A DNA stretch of 64,000 nucleotides. Origin: Eubacteriaceae bacterium (GTDB lineage: Bacteria > Bacillota > Clostridia > Peptostreptococcales > Anaerovoracaceae). Location: contig CABIWW010000013.1 in NCBI GenBank assembly GCA_902362435.1, positions 8,958-72,957 on the forward strand, given 5' to 3'. This document shows, piece after piece, positions 63,101 to 64,000 of this stretch. The notes under the pieces are model-generated. The model was not told where the DNA came from, ran no database searches, and worked only from the letters and a program-made list of their open reading frames with translations. How positions within the stretch are numbered: the stretch's first letter is position 1; each line of letters opens with the position of its first letter. Position numbers and translations under genes: made by a program.

Positions 63101-63970
63101 GCGCGTGAAGGCAGGATGCTGTACAATGATTATACGGTATGGCAGGAGGAAAGCCTTGCGGCAGGTTCGTTCAGCGATGATTTCGAATTCTGGAAAAAAG
63201 AGCTCGACAGGCTGACTCCGCACAGATTCACGGAAGCTTCAGGCGAATGGGGTGACTACCGGGGCGCATCGGTGGATACCGGCATCGACCGCAAAGTGAT
63301 GCAGCAGCTTGAGCGCATGTGTGCCGAAAGCTCGTCCACGATCTATGACGGTATCGCAGCAGCGGTGAACGTGCTGATGAAATACTACTTCGAGGATCGC
63401 CACACTGCGGTCGGACTCGGATATGCGGGAAGGAACCTGGCTGCATTCGAAAATACGATAGGCTGCTTCGCGGTGAGCTCGATGGAGTGCACGCATACCG
63501 ACAGCAGTATGAAATTTGCCGAGCTGGTTTACCAGACCGGACAGAATATAAAGGAAAGTCTCGCGCATTCGTCGCTGCCGTTCAACGTGTATGCGGAGAA
63601 GGCAGGCAAAGGCATGGACTATTCGCTGATGCCGTACAATATCATGATAAACGATATCAGCGGGGGCAACAGCGCATCGGCTGATGTGGAAAATGTTGCA
63701 GATGGCTGCGGATGTGATGCGGGCGCGAGCTGCAAAGCGCAGGCAGGCAGCGTGTTCGAGGACTTCAGGTATTCGGATGCAGTCGTTCCGGCAGATATCA
63801 TGGTGGCGCTGGAACCGGGCAAGACGATCAGCATCAGATACAGGAAAAATATGTTCGAACAGGCCGAGATCGATGTGATAAGATCTGATTTCAGGACTGT
63901 GATAGAGGCAGCTGCGGCGGAAAGTGATATCACAGTCGCAGAGCTGGAGCGCCGCCTTGATAATATGTAG
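57152..63970 (+). CDS. Non-ribosomal peptide synthetase, A-T-T-Cy-A-T-C
   Basis: A 2272-residue synthetase. A1 (about 20-520; HTSGSNGKPKG near 170) has binding-pocket residues read by eye as D-A-I-E-I-G-A-V-Y, no confident match (Glu at the fourth position hints at a basic residue). Two nearly identical carriers follow (Ser580, Ser680; GGHSIMSL). The next domain is a heterocyclisation domain: FPLTGMQQAYYFGR and D872-x4-D877-x2-S880 instead of HHxxxDG. A2 (about 1210-1680) reads D-M-Y-N-L-G-V-I-W, close to the cysteine code DLYNLSLIW. Then a carrier (Ser1736, GGDSL) and a terminal condensation domain with HHIISDA (His1923, His1924, Asp1928) and a Gly/Ala filler (about 1950-1985). Start ATG with AAAGGG. 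Predicted to make a Cys-derived thiazoline. Confidence 0.93.
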   Translation: MNEKLIEWNDTDIEIGYKGSLDVLLHERFTENAECVAAKDQSGVFTYAQLEAASNAVSDIVRAAEDQNVCVLVGNRAERLAYVTGIIKAGRTYVPLGMNTPVKRNMEIVSNVKPGFILTDEENRADAELIASKCGVPADKVLIRTMSELEKADCGFTPSGRTDDSIAYIIHTSGSNGKPKGVLSPDLGLRNLCWCCRLYFDITPDDSTCAVHNCSFDASIIDMFPFMMAGAKIHFIPDEMKADIFTLNGYMIENGITIQELPTTLYHHFIDLENPVLHTLIAGGEKMLKYRKKSYQIFNAYGPSEASVYSTIIKLDGEYDDIPIGRPIYNTKVLILREDGTIADIGEEGEICVTGVHLAKGYLNEPEQQAKAFVPSVLDPDKIMYKTGDVGMWTEEGYILCSGRKDFQIKHRGFRIELDEIRHHLMEMPEIADCAVLYHKRETGGYIACFYVPADGGEIGRERLRSYSLEFLPEYMVPGKWLCVSEIPVTANHKIDRRALEVMLDKERSSAPAGAGAGENVTAGAAGGEAGGAAGAGNGGNSGSTAGSIESKVRSIWAEVLDVDPDFGTDETFNGLGGHSIMSLVMLKKIKEEFGVNISFIDFQKKNSFGDLLAMIRAEAGPAAQAAGNGREAGGAGGAGNGGNAAGSIESKVRSIWAEVLDVDPDFGADETFNELGGHSIMSLVMLKKIKEEFGVNISFIDFQKKNSFGDLLAMIRAEVEPAETCSFASDREHRFDDFPLTGMQQAYYFGRMDNMHLGTTPTHLYIEVDIKDFDKAKFVRVLNRITEAHDALRLRVSDEGTQRIVPQQIITEDMITFADASQLDEEGKQRTIVAARKVINSIDIDYTDSPLARVTVVLTGDDSARVGLYLDGFVADGWSQDILLRDFDALWKDETQQLAEEKYLFRDYVNFVNSLKTGEAYEKARDFWMERLPELPGVPELPLKKAADDICDPSIKNLDRYMGMDEWNAFEKKCKVHGITTSNAMMTVFGRVLARWSRQNRFVINIPMIKRFFEQADFEDTFGICTDFIIFDMKYDRTLGFGQEAHRNQEHMEQLIGNSLFSGMDVIREMSKQRGTLGNATPVVFTSLVDVPEHSYEYVKKVFFQTHTSQVWIDAIVLKSGGRIQFSWDYVADLFEDHTVNAMIDTLVSEIRRLALHDDAWDNTAIEPVSAFPVDLDSAAGPVTEVEYRPLAEMLLDSFAAHGENVAVISCGREYTYNELLGRSYEIAAKLQEFGLRQGGRAVILMDKCFDQVASVIGTVLCGAAYVPLDTQNTSSRIAYCFEQTEAAAILTDHQMLATYPEIKDTCIVVDTGEMTPGEVPGKNGFVRPEYSLDDLYGIIYTSGSTGMPKGVMLHQAGLINCMAFTRKLLHLTETDRMISLTNLCHDMSIYDIFGILAEGAAVVLPDKDKTKDPDNWLKITRDHKVTLWNSVPAITEMMLTAADYSGDADITSLRVILMGGEKLKKSIPTRLRKLNPEIEIYNVGGPTEATIWSIYHKYQEEDQKRDRIPQGRGVDNVKYFVMNDDLQLCPCDVQGLMYTEGINVSRGYLKEEEKTKQVFITNPYTGNLMYNTGDLGKYLPNGEIDILGRNDDQIKINGKRIELGEIETCCLRVDKVSSAVAVYSEEAGMIALFYAAGEGFDEKALREELEKQLPEYMLPAVYTRVSEMPVTSNGKIDRKKLASQIDTEALMAEKATSDRPLNRIESALMEIYRDNLNRSDITAGDNFFRAGGDSLKAIKLLHEITEKVDPNVQLTDIFRFPTVEKLAEHIGEGAEVIVEARHNEISDRMDLSLIQKGMWFQAKAAQMQHSSEIFMLAGSFTIDSGSFDHRRMETAVNRLISSNPELRTRIFEENYEPYLRYEEPFEYEVQHVKTDAGIDDVRAELEETVRKEAYSFDSFPLFSFRSAETADGKAVVAFGIHHIISDAHSVKLLLDELEGYYTESGSAAGMPGESGVPGKGAAADAADVPDAPEMSGTDEAVAREGRMLYNDYTVWQEESLAAGSFSDDFEFWKKELDRLTPHRFTEASGEWGDYRGASVDTGIDRKVMQQLERMCAESSSTIYDGIAAAVNVLMKYYFEDRHTAVGLGYAGRNLAAFENTIGCFAVSSMECTHTDSSMKFAELVYQTGQNIKESLAHSSLPFNVYAEKAGKGMDYSLMPYNIMINDISGGNSASADVENVADGCGCDAGASCKAQAGSVFEDFRYSDAVVPADIMVALEPGKTISIRYRKNMFEQAEIDVIRSDFRTVIEAAAAESDITVAELERRLDNM
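58790..59009 (+). repeat. 220-bp tandem repeat encoding carrier domain 1
   Basis: Exactly 300 nt before its partner at 59090-59309; about 12 differences in 220 nt by eye (about 95% identity). Both copies encode a full GGHSIMSL carrier. Confidence 0.95.
59090..59309 (+). repeat. 220-bp tandem repeat encoding carrier domain 2
   Basis: Partner of 58790-59009, same strand, period 300 nt; the copies are joined by an 80-nt Gly/Ala-rich linker. Confidence 0.95.
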
Positions 63971-64000
63971 GTATCGGTGCAGTGGGTATGTGCAATTTCG

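Noticed and set aside
1..64000. CRISPR arrays, rRNA genes, insertion sequences or integrases
   Set aside because: No regularly spaced direct repeats with unique spacers, no rRNA sequence and no transposase or recombinase motifs were found on either strand.

Overview
The window comes from a low-to-mid-GC Gram-positive anaerobe, most likely a member of the Clostridia (Eubacteriales, gut or rumen type). The evidence is a CIRCE-controlled clpB, DUF4317 and DUF5685 family proteins, AGGAGG ribosome sites, consensus sigma-A promoters, a Bce-type two-component/ABC module and a WapA-like RHS toxin with a Sec signal peptide. Genus cannot be read from the sequence alone.

Layout. 1-20 kb is mostly chromosomal housekeeping: the tail of a macro-domain protein, an alpha/beta hydrolase, tRNA-Leu(UAG), a beta-helix/InlB-type surface protein, clpB, a DUF4317 protein, a DUF5685 / J-domain / membrane-protein operon, a Bce-like response regulator, histidine kinase, ATPase and permease, an M20 amidohydrolase, a CCA-adding-type nucleotidyltransferase and an M18 aminopeptidase. 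20.3-33.3 kb is a polymorphic-toxin island: a 3172-residue secreted RHS protein ending in a Hint protease and a GIY-YIG-like nuclease tip, followed by four intact candidate immunity genes and one gene remnant. Two of the immunity genes are mosaic paralogues, and the cassettes are separated by a duplicated 176-bp spacer that carries a hairpin and an extended -10 promoter.

33.4-64 kb is a biosynthetic region around a hybrid polyketide / non-ribosomal peptide pathway. On the minus strand are a HAD phosphatase, a trio of ketosynthase, acyl carrier protein and crotonyl-CoA carboxylase/reductase-like enzyme, a C39-peptidase ABC exporter with a 37-residue double-glycine peptide gene, and an Sfp-type phosphopantetheinyl transferase. 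On the plus strand one tightly spaced operon encodes a free carrier protein, a MacB-like ABC exporter, KS-AT-MT-ACP, ligase-KR-ACP, a condensation protein with broken adenylation and carrier remnants, a methyltransferase, a type II thioesterase, and A-T-T-Cy-A-T-C. The cluster probably continues past the right edge.

How the parts may work together. The transferase would arm the carrier domains. A ligase-loaded acyl unit is reduced, extended and C-methylated by the PKS, joined to amino acids by the NRPS, and one Cys is probably cyclised to a thiazoline. The CCR-like enzyme could supply an unusual malonyl extender, and the acyltransferase lacks both usual specificity motifs. A short palindrome, GTTAG-N6-CTAAC, recurs at the promoters of the biosynthetic operon and of the double-glycine peptide operon, with a half-site at the CCR promoter. 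This suggests one regulator, not encoded in the window, may tie the peptide signal to metabolite production. A separate oddity is Gly/Ala/Ser/Asp-rich filler segments inserted into many otherwise conserved enzymes.
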